A stretch of 64,000 nt of DNA from Alsobacter soli. Lineage in GTDB: Bacteria; Pseudomonadota; Alphaproteobacteria; Rhizobiales; Beijerinckiaceae. The DNA is taken from assembly GCF_003004785.1 (NCBI RefSeq), contig NZ_PVZS01000010.1, positions 62,001 to 126,000 on the forward strand, in the 5' to 3' direction. Below, piece by piece: positions 33,419 through 42,087 of the stretch. A model generated the notes under the pieces. That model was not told the DNA's origin. It saw only the letters and a program-made list of their open reading frames with translations, and ran no database searches. Position 1 is the first letter of the stretch. Every line of letters begins with the position of its first letter. A program made the translations under genes and the position numbers.

Positions 33419-34483
33419 TCAGCCGCGCAGGGCCTGGGCCATGTAGCCCTGGATCCTCGCCCAGGGCCGGCCCTCGGACGATGCAGTCCGGTACGAGGCG
33501 ACGATCTCGCCAGCCAGCGGGGTCTTGGCGGCCACCCGGTCGAGCACGGCATCGGCCGCCTTGCGCGCAGCGGCGAGAACGTCGGCCGGGAAGGGCGTGG
33601 GCCTGGCGCCCATGGACACCAGCTTGACGATGGCCTCGGCGTTGGAGCGCTCGGCGTCGGCGAGGCCAGCCGCGTGCTCGGCCGCGCAGGCCGCCTCGAC
33701 GATGGCCTGCAACTCGGGAGCCAGCTTCTCCCAGGCCTTGGTCGCCACGAGCGCCTCGGCGGCGCCGTTGGGCTTGTTGAAGCCCGGCATGTAGTAGACC
33801 GGCGCGACGCGGTGGAAGCCGAGGGGCAGGTCGTTGGCGGGAGACAGCAGTTCGACCGCGTCGATGACGCCGCGCTCCAGGGCGGGGTAGACGTCGCCGG
33901 GCGGGATCGACTGCGGCACGGCGCCCAGCTCGGCGTAGACGTCGCCGCCAAGGCCCTGGACGCGGATGCGCAGGCCCTTCAGGTCGGCGGCGGAGCCGAG
34001 CTCCTTGCGGAACCAGCCGCCCATGGACGGGCCTGTGTTGCCGGCCAGCAGGCCACGCACGCCGAAGGGCTCGTAGAGCCTGTCCCAAAGCGCCTGTCCG
34101 CCCCGCTCGGCGAGCCAGGCCTGGTGCTCGACGGCCGCCATGCCGAAGGGCGCGGTGGTGAACAGGGACGCGGCGGGGGCCTTGCCCTCCCAAAAGAACG
34201 AGGCCGTGTGGCCCATCTCCACCGTGCCGTTGGACACCGCGTCCAGCACCGCGAAGGCGGGGACGATCTCGCCCGCGGCGAAAAGGTCTATCTGGAGGCG
34301 GCCGCCGGACATGCGCGCCACGCGCCCGGCCAGGCGGGCGGCGGAGACGCCGGGGCCGGGCAGGTTCTTGGGCCAGGAGGTGGCCATGCGCCAGCGGATG
34401 GGGGCGTCGGCCCGGACGAGGGCCGGGGCGGCCAGCAGGCCCGCTCCGGCGGCGCCCAGCGCGAAACGACGGGTCGTCTTCAT
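33419..34483 (-). CDS. TRAP-type solute-binding protein in the thiamine operon
   Basis: A periplasmic protein of 354 residues with a Tat-like signal (KTTRRFALGAAGAGLLAAPA). DctP-family features are IRWRMATSWPKNLPGPG, FAAGEIVPAFAVLDAVSNGT, the Arg-containing strand DLKGLRIRVQGLGGDVYAEL and NDLPLGFHRVAP. It resembles the long Tat-exported DctP group known for 2-oxo acids and similar ligands. Its ATG overlaps the thiE stop by four bases, so it is under the TPP riboswitch. No DctQ/DctM genes adjoin. A thiamine precursor or degradation product is a reasonable ligand guess, but this is inference. Confidence 0.88.
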   Translation of the reverse strand: MKTTRRFALGAAGAGLLAAPALVRADAPIRWRMATSWPKNLPGPGVSAARLAGRVARMSGGRLQIDLFAAGEIVPAFAVLDAVSNGTVEMGHTASFFWEGKAPAASLFTTAPFGMAAVEHQAWLAERGGQALWDRLYEPFGVRGLLAGNTGPSMGGWFRKELGSAADLKGLRIRVQGLGGDVYAELGAVPQSIPPGDVYPALERGVIDAVELLSPANDLPLGFHRVAPVYYMPGFNKPNGAAEALVATKAWEKLAPELQAIVEAACAAEHAAGLADAERSNAEAIVKLVSMGARPTPFPADVLAAARKAADAVLDRVAAKTPLAGEIVASYRTASSEGRPWARIQGYMAQALRG

Positions 34484-35130
34484 GGGCGCGCCGCTCGCGC
34501 TTCGCCGATGATGGAGGCGAGCTCCCGGGCGGCCGCTTCGGGATCCTCCGCCGCGCAGATGGCCGAGACCACCGCGACGCCCTCGACCCCGGTCGCGATC
34601 ACGTCGCGGGCGTTCGCAAGGCCTATGCCGCCGATGGCGACCTTGGGCAGCGGATGCAGCGGCAGCAGCCGGGCCAGGCCGTCCACGCCGATCGGAGGGT
34701 CGTGGTCCGGCTTGGTGCCGGTGGCCCTGACGGGGCCCACGCCGAGGTAGTCCACCACGCCGGCGGGGACGGCGGCGAACTCTTCCGCCGTGCCGGCCGA
34801 CAGGCCCAGGATCATGGCCGGGCCGATGCGGTCGCGCACGCGGCGCGGGTCGCCGTCGTCCTGGCCGATGTGGACGCCGTCGGCGCCCACCGCGCAGGCG
34901 ATGTCGACCCGGTCGTTGACGACCAGCGGCACGCCGAGCGGGCGCAGGAGGGCGAGCAGGTCCTCCGCGTCGCGCGCGAAGGCGCGGTCGTCGGACATCT
35001 TGTCGCGCAGCTGGACCAGCGTGGCGCCGCCACGCACCGCCGCTTCCACGGTGGCGCGCAGGCCGCGCGGCCGGACGAGGGCCGGGTCGGTGACGAGATA
35101 GAGCGAGAGGTCGAAGGCGGGACGGGTCAT
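34480..35130 (-). CDS. thiE: Thiamine-phosphate synthase
   Basis: A TIM-barrel enzyme of 216 residues that joins HMP pyrophosphate and thiazole phosphate to thiamine monophosphate. Diagnostic motifs are LYLVTDPAL, VQLRDKMSDDR, the phosphate site VNDRVDIACAVGADGVHIGQ, and GVGPVRATGTKPDH near the C-terminal half. It overlaps thiM by four bases and the binding-protein gene by four bases, so all three are coupled. Without thiC/thiG/thiD nearby, the operon looks dedicated to thiazole salvage. Confidence 0.95.
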   Translation of the reverse strand: MTRPAFDLSLYLVTDPALVRPRGLRATVEAAVRGGATLVQLRDKMSDDRAFARDAEDLLALLRPLGVPLVVNDRVDIACAVGADGVHIGQDDGDPRRVRDRIGPAMILGLSAGTAEEFAAVPAGVVDYLGVGPVRATGTKPDHDPPIGVDGLARLLPLHPLPKVAIGGIGLANARDVIATGVEGVAVVSAICAAEDPEAAARELASIIGEARAARP

Positions 35131-35939
35131 GCGGTGATCCTTGCGCCGGCGGCGAGATCCTCGGGCGTGACGGCGGCGAGTTCGTCGAGGAGGCGGGCCT
35201 GGAACATGCCGGGCCCGGGCTCGCCCGCGGCGGCGCGCTCGCCGGCCAAACCGAAATAGGCCAGGGCGGACGCCGCGCCGGCGAGGGCGGGCGCGCCGGC
35301 CCCCAGGACGGCGGCGCACAGGGCGCCGGCGGCGCAGCCGGAGCCGGTGATGCGGCCCATGAGCGCGTGACCGTTGTGGACCTGGAGAACGCCGACGCCA
35401 TCCGTCACGAGATCCACCCGGCCGGTGGCCGCCACGGCGCACCGCAGGCGCCGAGCGAGCGCCACCGCGGCGTCCTGGACGGCGCGGCTTTCGCCCTCCT
35501 CCGAGTCCACGCCCCGCCCCGCCGGGCGGCCGGTGGCGAGGGTGACGATCTCGGCGGCGTTGCCCTTCACGAGCGTCGGCCCAATCGCGAGGATCCGCGC
35601 CGCCGCCTCCTGCCGGAACGGCGAGGCGCCCACGCCGACCGGGTCGAACACCCACGGCGCGCCCGCCGCCCTGGCCGCCTCCGCGGCCGCCACCATGACC
35701 TCCACCCGGTCGCGGGTGAGCGTGCCGATGTTGACCAGCAGCGCGCCGGCCCGGGCCGCGATGACGGCCGCCTCCTCCGGCGCGTGCGCCATCACGGGGG
35801 AGGCCCCGGCGGCGAGCAGCGCGTTGGCGGTGACGTTGGCGACCACGTCGTTGGTGAGACAGTGCACGAGCGGGCGCTTCCAGCGCAGGGCGGCCAGCGC
35901 TTCGGACGCGGTCTCGGGCGAAACGGCGGTTGTGCTCAC
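35127..35939 (-). CDS. thiM: Hydroxyethylthiazole kinase
   Basis: An enzyme of 270 residues that phosphorylates 4-methyl-5-(2-hydroxyethyl)thiazole, the salvage step that feeds ThiE. Family marks are LVHCLTNDVVANVTANALLA, VFDPVGVGASPFR, LVKGNAAEI and the anion-hole/catalytic ITGSGCAAGAL with the catalytic Cys. The start is set at the GTG at 35939 because the purine stretch GGGGGAAGAG is correctly spaced upstream. The ATG at 35957 lies in the loop of the regulatory hairpin with no ribosome binding site. Length fits the family (about 262-272). Expression should fall when TPP is high. Confidence 0.93.
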   Translation of the reverse strand: MSTTAVSPETASEALAALRWKRPLVHCLTNDVVANVTANALLAAGASPVMAHAPEEAAVIAARAGALLVNIGTLTRDRVEVMVAAAEAARAAGAPWVFDPVGVGASPFRQEAAARILAIGPTLVKGNAAEIVTLATGRPAGRGVDSEEGESRAVQDAAVALARRLRCAVAATGRVDLVTDGVGVLQVHNGHALMGRITGSGCAAGALCAAVLGAGAPALAGAASALAYFGLAGERAAAGEPGPGMFQARLLDELAAVTPEDLAAGARITA

Positions 35940-35941
35940 GT

Positions 35942-35970
35942 GCGTCTCTTCCCCCATGCGGAAGAGACGC
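35942..35970 (-). promoter_or_regulatory. Riboswitch expression platform: hairpin sequestering the thiM ribosome binding site
   Basis: A perfect 11-base stem (GCGTCTCTTCC with GGAAGAGACGC) and a 7-base loop. The 3' arm in the mRNA holds the purines of the thiM ribosome binding site, and no T-run follows, so control is probably translational. A 14-base palindrome CCAGGCGCGCCTGG (35970-35983) just upstream could form a competing structure. Confidence 0.7.
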
Positions 35971-35987
35971 CAGGCGCGCCTGGAAGC

Positions 35988-36063
35988 CTCTCCCTTCGCT
36001 GGCATGACCCAGATCAGGTTCGATGGGTATGATCTCAGCCGTCCTTGCGGACGGCACCCCACG
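35988..36063 (-). ncRNA. TPP (THI-box) riboswitch upstream of thiM
   Basis: The minus strand shows all conserved blocks in order: GGGGTGCC, GGCTGAGA, ACCC, GAACCTGATCTGG, CATGCCAGCGAAGGGA. This is the thiamine pyrophosphate aptamer. It controls thiM-thiE-binding protein. Confidence 0.95.
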
Positions 36064-36261
36064 GCGCGTCCAACTTAATCACGACCGGCCGGCCTCACAA
36101 GCGCCTGCGGCTGCGTGCGGCTCCGGGCAGGGCGGAACCGCGCGGGAGGTTGCGCGTTCGTCGCGCCGACGAAAAATCCAGGTCGCGTTTGCGTTCTTTT
36201 CATTCAGGCAAGCTGTCATATGGTGACTCCGCCCCCTCCTCCCGACGCGTGAGGCCCCCGC

Positions 36262-37905
36262 ATGTCCGCCACGCAGGTCATCATCCACCTCTTCGGCGAC
36301 ATCGCACTGCTGCTGTGGGGCATCCACATGGTGCACAGCGGCGTCATGCGGGCCTTCGGCAGCGAGCTGCGCCGGGTGCTGGGCGCCGGCCTGAAATCCA
36401 GGCCCAGCGCCTTCGCGGCGGGCGTCGGGGTGACGGCCGTGCTGCAGAGCAGCACCGCGACGGCGCTCATGGCGACCTCGTTCGCCGCGGAAGGGGTCGT
36501 GTCGCTGGTCCCGGCGCTCGCGCTCATGCTGGGCGCGAATGTGGGCACCACCCTCATCGTCCAGGCTTTCTCGTTCGACATCGGGCTCGTGTACCCGGTG
36601 CTGATCCTCGCGGGCGTCACCGCCTTCCGGCGCGGCGGCCGCACGCTGACGCGCGACCTCGGCCGGGTCGGCATCGGGCTCGGCCTGATGCTGCTGTCGC
36701 TGCACCTGCTCACGGAGGCGATTTCTCCCATCGAGACCGCGCCGGCGGTGCGCGACCTGCTCGCGGCGCTGACCCGCGAGCCCGTGCTCAACCTCGCCAT
36801 CGCGGCCATCATCACCTGGGCCGCCCATTCCAGCGTCGCCATCGTGCTGTTCGTGATGTCGCTCGCCGCCGCCGGCGTCCTGTCGCCCTCGGCGGCGCTC
36901 GCCATGGTGCTGGGCGCCAACCTGGGCAGCGCGCTCAACCCCGTTCTGGAGGGAACCGGCGGCGACCCCCTGCGCCTGCGCCTGCCGCTCGGAAACCTGG
37001 TGAACCGGGCCGTTGGCTGCGCCATCGCCCTGCCGCTGCTGCCCTGGATCGTGTCCTGGCTCGCCGTGCTGGACGCCTCGCCGGCGCGGATGGCGGCGCT
37101 GTTCCACATGGCTTTCAACATCGTGCTGGCGCTCGCCGCCATGCCGCTGCTGGGCCCCTTCGCGCGCCTGCTCACCAAGCTCTTGCCGCAGAAGATCCAG
37201 GCCAACGACCCGGGCACGCCGCAATATCTCGACGCCTCGGCCCTGGAGACGCCCAGCGTGGCGCTCTCCAACGCGGCGCGAGAGTCGCTGCGCATGGCCG
37301 ACGTGGTGGAAGCCATGCTGCGCGGCTCGCAGGATCTGATCCACAGCGGCGACCGCAAGCGCGTCGCCGAGATCGGCCGGCTGGACGACATCGTCGACCG
37401 CCTCCATGGCGAGATCGAGCGCTACCTCACTGCGATCAGCCGCGAGGCCTCCAGCGACGCGGAGACGCGGCGGCTCGCCGACATCCTGGGCTTCACCATC
37501 AATCTCGAGCACATCGGCGACATCGTCGACAAGAACCTCAAGGAGCTCGGGGCCAAGTGCATCAAGAACCGGCTGAAGCTCTCGCCCGAGGGCCTGGCCG
37601 AGATCGACGGCATGCACCAGCGGCTCATCGACCACATGCAGCTCGCCATCGCGGTCTACATGAGCGGCGACATCAACGCCGCGCGCCGGCTCGTGGCCGA
37701 GAAGGAGCAGTTCCGCGAGCTGGAGCGCATCGCCACGGAGCGGCATTTCGAGCGCGTGCGCGACGGCGACACGGCGTCCATCGAGACGAGCGCCATCCAG
37801 CTCGACATCGTGCGGGACCTGAAGCGCATCGAGGCGCACATCGCCTCCGCAGCCTATCCGCTGCTGGAGCAGAGCGGCGTCCTGCGGCAGAGCCGGCTGA
37901 AGTAG
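36262..37905 (+). CDS. Na+/phosphate cotransporter family protein with PhoU-like domain (YjbB/NptA type)
   Basis: An inner-membrane protein of 547 residues. Two Na_Pi_cotrans repeats carry the QSS-type signatures AVLQSSTATALMATSFAAEG and HSSVAIVLFVMSLAAAGVLS within about eight hydrophobic helices (residues 1-310). A cytoplasmic PhoU-like helical domain (about 350-545) follows. E. coli YjbB with the same layout exports phosphate; other members import. It stands alone, divergent from the thiamine operon. The gap 36064-36261 shows no other gene. Confidence 0.92.
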   Translation: MSATQVIIHLFGDIALLLWGIHMVHSGVMRAFGSELRRVLGAGLKSRPSAFAAGVGVTAVLQSSTATALMATSFAAEGVVSLVPALALMLGANVGTTLIVQAFSFDIGLVYPVLILAGVTAFRRGGRTLTRDLGRVGIGLGLMLLSLHLLTEAISPIETAPAVRDLLAALTREPVLNLAIAAIITWAAHSSVAIVLFVMSLAAAGVLSPSAALAMVLGANLGSALNPVLEGTGGDPLRLRLPLGNLVNRAVGCAIALPLLPWIVSWLAVLDASPARMAALFHMAFNIVLALAAMPLLGPFARLLTKLLPQKIQANDPGTPQYLDASALETPSVALSNAARESLRMADVVEAMLRGSQDLIHSGDRKRVAEIGRLDDIVDRLHGEIERYLTAISREASSDAETRRLADILGFTINLEHIGDIVDKNLKELGAKCIKNRLKLSPEGLAEIDGMHQRLIDHMQLAIAVYMSGDINAARRLVAEKEQFRELERIATERHFERVRDGDTASIETSAIQLDIVRDLKRIEAHIASAAYPLLEQSGVLRQSRLK

Positions 37906-38040
37906 CGGGCGCGGTGTCCCCCTCGCCCTTGCCAGGGGTGGGGGTGGGAGTCTCTCAGCCCCCGTTCCGTTCGGCGAATCCGCTACAGCTGCGCGACCCC
38001 CTCCCTCAATCCCTCCCAAGGGGGGCGGCGACGCCCAGAC

Positions 38041-38997
38041 CTAGGCGATCAGCGCGCCCAGCCGCCGTCGGATCTCGCCCGGGGTCACGCCCTCGGCCCT
38101 TAGGCTGCGCAGGGCCGTGGAGCGGATCGACTTGGAGAGCTTGCGGCCGTCGGCGTCCAGCACCAGGCCGTGGTGATGGTAGACCGGCGTCGGCAGGCCG
38201 CGAAGGCGCTGCAGCAGGACGTGGATGTGGGTCGCCTCGCGCAGGTCGGCGCCGCGCACGACGTGGGTGACGCCCTGCAGGGCGTCGTCGTGGGTCACCG
38301 CCAGATGATAGCTGGCCGGCACGTCCTTGCGGCCGATCACGACGTCGCCCCAGCGGGCCGGGTCGGCCTCGACGTGGCGGCCGCCGTCCGAAGCCGGGTC
38401 CCACTCCGTCCAGCCCAGCGGCGCGTCTCCGGCCGCCTCCAGGGCCGCCGCCATGGCGAGCCGCGTCGCGTGCGGCTCCCCGGCGCGGATGCGGCCTTGG
38501 CGGTCAGCAAGCGAGAGGCCCGCGCAAGGGCAGACTCCCATCGGGGCGCCATCCGGATCTCGCGGCCAGCTGCGGCCCGGGGCTTCGGCCTCAGCCACCC
38601 GGGCCGCGATCTCGCCGCGGGTGCAGAAGCAGGGGTAGGTGAGCCCGCGCCGGCCGAGTTCCTGCAACGCCGCCGCATATTCGGCCATGTGCTCGGACTG
38701 CCTGCGCGCCGGCTCGTCGAAGCGCAGCCCCAGCCAGGCCAGGTCCTCGACGATTGCGGCTTCGAATTCGGGCCGGGAGCGGCCGATGTCGATATCCTCG
38801 ATGCGCAGCAGCAGGCGACCGCCGAGCCGCTTGGCCAGGCTGGCGTTGAGCAGCGCCGAGGCGGCGTGCCCCAGGTGCAGGTAGCCGTTCGGGCTCGGGG
38901 CGAAGCGGAAAACGGGTTGCGGTTCGGCCAGCTCCGGCCTCCCATGCGGCGCATGTGCGTTCCCCCGTTCCTGCCCCTTCCCGCCCCCTCCGCGCAA
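38041..38997 (-). CDS. gluQ: Glutamyl-Q tRNA(Asp) synthetase
   Basis: A shortened class I aminoacyl-tRNA synthetase that activates Glu and attaches it to queuosine in tRNA(Asp). HIGH-type motif FRFAPSPNGYLHLGHA, IEDIDIGRSRPEF, a Cys-rich zinc site (YPCFCTR and GVCPCAG) and the KLSKS loop (DADGRKLSKS) are present; the anticodon domain is missing, as expected. The start is unclear. Conserved sequence begins at PVFRFAPSPNG, but there is no in-frame ATG or GTG upstream. A TTG at 38997, three bases from the divergent gene, is the only usual codon, while two ATGs at about 38955 and 38946 are in another frame. An unusual start or a sequence error near 38900-38940 is possible. Confidence 0.9.
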   Translation of the reverse strand: MRGGGGKGQERGNAHAPHGRPELAEPQPVFRFAPSPNGYLHLGHAASALLNASLAKRLGGRLLLRIEDIDIGRSRPEFEAAIVEDLAWLGLRFDEPARRQSEHMAEYAAALQELGRRGLTYPCFCTRGEIAARVAEAEAPGRSWPRDPDGAPMGVCPCAGLSLADRQGRIRAGEPHATRLAMAAALEAAGDAPLGWTEWDPASDGGRHVEADPARWGDVVIGRKDVPASYHLAVTHDDALQGVTHVVRGADLREATHIHVLLQRLRGLPTPVYHHHGLVLDADGRKLSKSIRSTALRSLRAEGVTPGEIRRRLGALIA

Positions 38998-38999
38998 CC

Positions 39000-39662
39000 A
39001 TGATCCGCACCGAAGAGGAGCTCTCCGCCGCGCTCGACGCGCTGGTCGCCCGCGATCCGGCGCTGGCTCCGCTGCGCGCCGCCGTGGGTCCCGTCGCGCC
39101 GCGGCGCCGGCCGCCCGGCTTCCCGGGCCTGTGCGCGATCATGATCGGCCAGCAGGTGTCCACGGCCAGCGCCGCCGCCATCTGGACGCGTTTCTCGTCC
39201 CGCTTCGACCCGCCGACGCCGGAGGCCATTCTGGCCGCCTCCGAGGAGGACCTGCGCGCCTGCGGCTTCTCGGCCCCCAAGATCCGGGCCGCCAAGGCCA
39301 TCGCGGAGGCGATCGCCTCCGGGGCGCTGCCCCTGGACGCCCTCGGCGACATGCCCGCGGACGAGGCGCACGCGCTGCTCTGCGCAGTCAAGGGGATCGG
39401 CCCCTGGACGGCCGACGTGTACCTGCTGTTCTGCCTCGGCCATCCCGACGCTTTCCCGGCCGGCGACCTCGCCCTGCAGGAAGCCGCCCGCCTCGGCTTC
39501 GGCCTCGACGCCCGCCCTAGCCCCAAAGCCTTCACGACGCTGGCCGAGCGCTGGCGCCCCTGGCGGGGCGCGGCCGCCACCCTGCTCTGGGCCTACTACA
39601 AGGTCGCCCGAGGCCGCGACGTGATCCCGCCCGGCGACCAGGACCGCCTCGGCGTGGGGTGA
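39000..39662 (+). CDS. DNA-3-methyladenine glycosylase, AlkA-like
   Basis: A base-excision repair enzyme of 220 residues in the HhH-GPD superfamily that removes alkylated purines. The helix-hairpin-helix reads AVKGIGPWTADVYLL, and the catalytic aspartate follows in FPAGDLALQEAARL. MIGQQVSTASAAAIW is the usual N-terminal helix. It lacks the extra N-terminal domain of E. coli AlkA, so it is the short type. The ATG at 39000 is opposite the presumed gluQ start. Confidence 0.93.
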   Translation: MIRTEEELSAALDALVARDPALAPLRAAVGPVAPRRRPPGFPGLCAIMIGQQVSTASAAAIWTRFSSRFDPPTPEAILAASEEDLRACGFSAPKIRAAKAIAEAIASGALPLDALGDMPADEAHALLCAVKGIGPWTADVYLLFCLGHPDAFPAGDLALQEAARLGFGLDARPSPKAFTTLAERWRPWRGAAATLLWAYYKVARGRDVIPPGDQDRLGVG

Positions 39663-39722
39663 AGGGCGCTGACCCAGCGTCCGCCGTCATCCCCGGCGCG
39701 CCATGGAGTCGGGAGGCTTTCT

Positions 39723-39822
39723 CCGTCATTGCGAGCGCAGCGAAGCAATCCAGAAGCCCAATCGCCAAGGTCCCGGCCGGCCGCAATGGATTGCTTCGTC
39801 GCTGCGCTCCTCGCAATGACGG
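39723..39822. repeat. Dispersed palindromic repeat, family A, copy 5
   Basis: Arms CGTCATTGCGAGCGCAGCGA (then AGCAATCCAG) and GGATTGCTTCGTCGCTGCGC (then TCCTCGCAATGACGG). Together with the family C copy at 39845 it fills the 309-base gap 39663-39971, which has no gene. Confidence 0.8.
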
Positions 39823-39844
39823 AGGAAGACCCTGCGCCGACACT

Positions 39845-39918
39845 GTCATGGCCGGGCCAGTACCAGCCATGACGGCATCGTGCGGGGGAGATCGCCGGGA
39901 CGAGCCCGGGGATGACGG
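39845..39918. repeat. Dispersed palindromic repeat, family C, copy 2
   Basis: TGTCATGGCCGGGCCAGTAC at one end and CGGGACGAGCCCGGGGATGA at the other. It is directly next to a family A copy. Confidence 0.55.
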
Positions 39919-39971
39919 TTGAGAGGGGCCGGCTCTATCCTGCAACACGGACATCTGAATCGGAGCCCCGC

Positions 39972-40640
39972 ATGCCTGCAGCCCTCGACGGTCCCCGCCT
40001 GCCGCCCCTGTCGGGTGTGGCCCGGCAACTGGTCGTGTTTCTCCACGGCTACGGGGCGGATGGGCGGGACCTCATCGACATCGGCGAGGAATGGCGGGAA
40101 TGGCTGCCGGACGCCGCCTTCGTGGCCCCGCATGCGCCGGCCCCCTGCGACGGCGCGCCGATGGGCCGGCAATGGTTTCCGCTCACGATGCGCGACCCTC
40201 ACGAGCGCTGGACCGGGGTCGTGGGGGCGCGGCCGGCGCTGGACGCCTTCCTGGACGCCGAGCTCGCCCGCTGGGGCCTGGACGACAGCCGTCTCGCGCT
40301 GGTCGGGTTCAGCCAGGGAACCATGATGGCGCTGCATACTGGCCTGCGCCGCGCCACGGCGCCCGGCGCGATCGTGGGCTTTTCGGGGATGCTGGTCGGC
40401 CCGGAGCGCCTGGCCGAGGAGGCGACGGCTGCGCCTCCCGTTCTGCTCGTCCATGGCGACCAGGATCCGGTGATCCCCGTGCAGGCGATGTTCATGGCGG
40501 CGATCGGGCTCGCAAAGGCGCAGATGTCCTGCCAGTGGCATCTCTCTTTCGGTGTTGAGCACGGCATCGACGGCGAAGGCCTGCGGCACGCCGGGCAGTT
40601 CGTCGCGCAGGCCCTGCTCGGACGCACGCCCGGTTTCTGA
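39972..40640 (+). CDS. Carboxylesterase/phospholipase-like alpha/beta hydrolase
   Basis: An esterase of 222 residues in the Abhydrolase_2 family. The oxyanion loop VVFLHGYGADGRDL, nucleophile elbow GFSQGTMMAL (catalytic Ser), Asp in VHGDQDPVIP and His in GVEHGIDGEG form a complete triad. Family members hydrolyse short acyl esters or lysophospholipids. GGAG precedes the ATG at 39972. It is monocistronic between two repeat-filled gaps; the substrate is not predictable. Confidence 0.92.
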   Translation: MPAALDGPRLPPLSGVARQLVVFLHGYGADGRDLIDIGEEWREWLPDAAFVAPHAPAPCDGAPMGRQWFPLTMRDPHERWTGVVGARPALDAFLDAELARWGLDDSRLALVGFSQGTMMALHTGLRRATAPGAIVGFSGMLVGPERLAEEATAAPPVLLVHGDQDPVIPVQAMFMAAIGLAKAQMSCQWHLSFGVEHGIDGEGLRHAGQFVAQALLGRTPGF

Positions 40641-40713
40641 AATCCCGCGCTTTGCCGCCGCTCCGGCGCCCGCTACCGTGACTGCGCAAAGAAACACAGG
40701 CGATCACACTCCA

Positions 40714-40888
40714 CCGTCATCCCCGGCGGCGCGAAGCGCCGGGAAGGGGATCCAGGGAAACACGCGCGAACGTTGGTTGGGAACGCCGGCGCGATAGGTC
40801 GGGCGGCGCGAACCGAAGAAGGGCTCGCGCGCGCTGCCCTGGATCCCCTTCCCCTCCGCGGCTCCGCCGCTCCGGCCGGGGATGACGG
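40714..40888. repeat. Dispersed palindromic repeat, family B, copy 1
   Basis: Ends CCGTCATCCCCGGCGGCGCG and CTCCGGCCGGGGATGACGG. Inner pair GGGAAGGGGATCCAGG and CCTGGATCCCCTTCCC. The centre holds one copy of a GGGCGGCGCGAACCG segment related to the tandem unit of copy 2. It occupies most of the gap 40641-40929; no gene is seen. Confidence 0.8.
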
Positions 40889-40929
40889 CGGTGGAGGTCG
40901 CCGCGACAAGAACCCGAGGAAACGCCCCC

Positions 40930-42087
40930 ATGACGCCCTTCACCTTCAACACGGCCAAATCGATCGTCTTCGGCTCGGGCTCCATCGCCCGACTCGGCGA
41001 GATCGCGGTCCAGCAGGCGGGGCGGCGCCTGGCCCTCGTGACCGACAAGGGCGTGATCGCCTCCGGGTTGGTCGAACCGGCCCTGGAGGCGCTGCGCGGC
41101 GCCGGATGCGAGGTCCAGGTTTTCGACGGCGTGGTGGCCGATCCCCCTGAGGCGGTGGTCCTGCAGGCGGTCGAGGAGGCCCGAGCTTTCGGAGCCGAGG
41201 GCGTGGTCGGGCTCGGCGGGGGCTCCTCCATGGACGTGGCCAAGCTGGTCGCCCTTCTGGCCGCAGGGCGCGAGGAACTCGGCGCCATCTACGGCGTCGG
41301 CTTCGCCAAGGGGCCGAGGCTGCCGCTGATCCTGGTCCCGACCACCTCGGGCACCGGCTCCGAGGTGACGCCGATCTCCATCGTGACCACGGGCGAGAAC
41401 GAGAAAAAGGGCGTGGTGTCGCCCGTCATCCTGCCCGACGTGGCCCTGCTCGATCCCGACCTGACCTTGGGGCTACCGCCGCACGTGACGGCAGCCACCG
41501 GCATCGACGCCATGGTGCACGCCATCGAGGCCTACGCCTCCGCCTCGCCCAACAACAACCCGCTGTCGAAGATGCTGGCCCGGCAGGCCCTGCGCCTGCT
41601 CGGCGGCGCCCTGCTGAAGGTCGTCCGGGACGGCCGCGACAAGGCCGCGCGCGGGGACATGCTGCTGGGCGCCATGCTGGCCGGGCAGGCCTTCGCGAAC
41701 TCGCCGGTGGCCGCGGTGCACGCCCTCGCCTACCCGATCGGCGGTCGCTACCACGTGCCGCACGGGCTCTCCAATGCCCTCGTGCTGCCGCACGTGATCC
41801 GCTTCAACGCTCCGGCGGCGGCCGGCCTCTACGCCGAGATCGCCCCGGACCTGTTTCCGGAGCTGGCGGAGATCGGGACCCAGGCGCGGGCGGACGCGTT
41901 CGCGGAAAAGCTCGGCGACCTGGCGCCCTCCTGCAAGCTGGAGAGCCGGTTGCGCGATGTCGGCATCCCGCAGGAAGCGCTGCCGACCCTGGCCGCCGAC
42001 GCCATGAAGCAGACGCGCTTGCTCGTGAACAACCCGCGTCCGCTGACCGAGGCCGACGCCCTGGCGATCTACCGGCAGGCCTGGTGA
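40930..42087 (+). CDS. Iron-containing alcohol dehydrogenase
   Basis: An enzyme of 385 residues in the group III (Fe-ADH) family, oxidising alcohols or reducing aldehydes with NAD(P). The NAD-binding GLGGGSSMDVAKLVALL and the metal ligands in TGIDAMVHAIEAYAS (Asp, His) and VHALAYPIGGRYHVPHGLSN (His, His) are all present. GAGGAAA precedes the ATG. The stop overlaps the start of a hotdog thioesterase gene by one base (TGATG), so both are made together. The natural alcohol is unknown. Confidence 0.93.
   Translation: MTPFTFNTAKSIVFGSGSIARLGEIAVQQAGRRLALVTDKGVIASGLVEPALEALRGAGCEVQVFDGVVADPPEAVVLQAVEEARAFGAEGVVGLGGGSSMDVAKLVALLAAGREELGAIYGVGFAKGPRLPLILVPTTSGTGSEVTPISIVTTGENEKKGVVSPVILPDVALLDPDLTLGLPPHVTAATGIDAMVHAIEAYASASPNNNPLSKMLARQALRLLGGALLKVVRDGRDKAARGDMLLGAMLAGQAFANSPVAAVHALAYPIGGRYHVPHGLSNALVLPHVIRFNAPAAAGLYAEIAPDLFPELAEIGTQARADAFAEKLGDLAPSCKLESRLRDVGIPQEALPTLAADAMKQTRLLVNNPRPLTEADALAIYRQAW

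Noticed and set aside
35127-35957. ATG at 35957 as the thiM start
   Set aside because: It lies in the loop of the regulatory hairpin without a ribosome binding site; the GTG at 35939 is well spaced from a purine-rich site and gives the family length.
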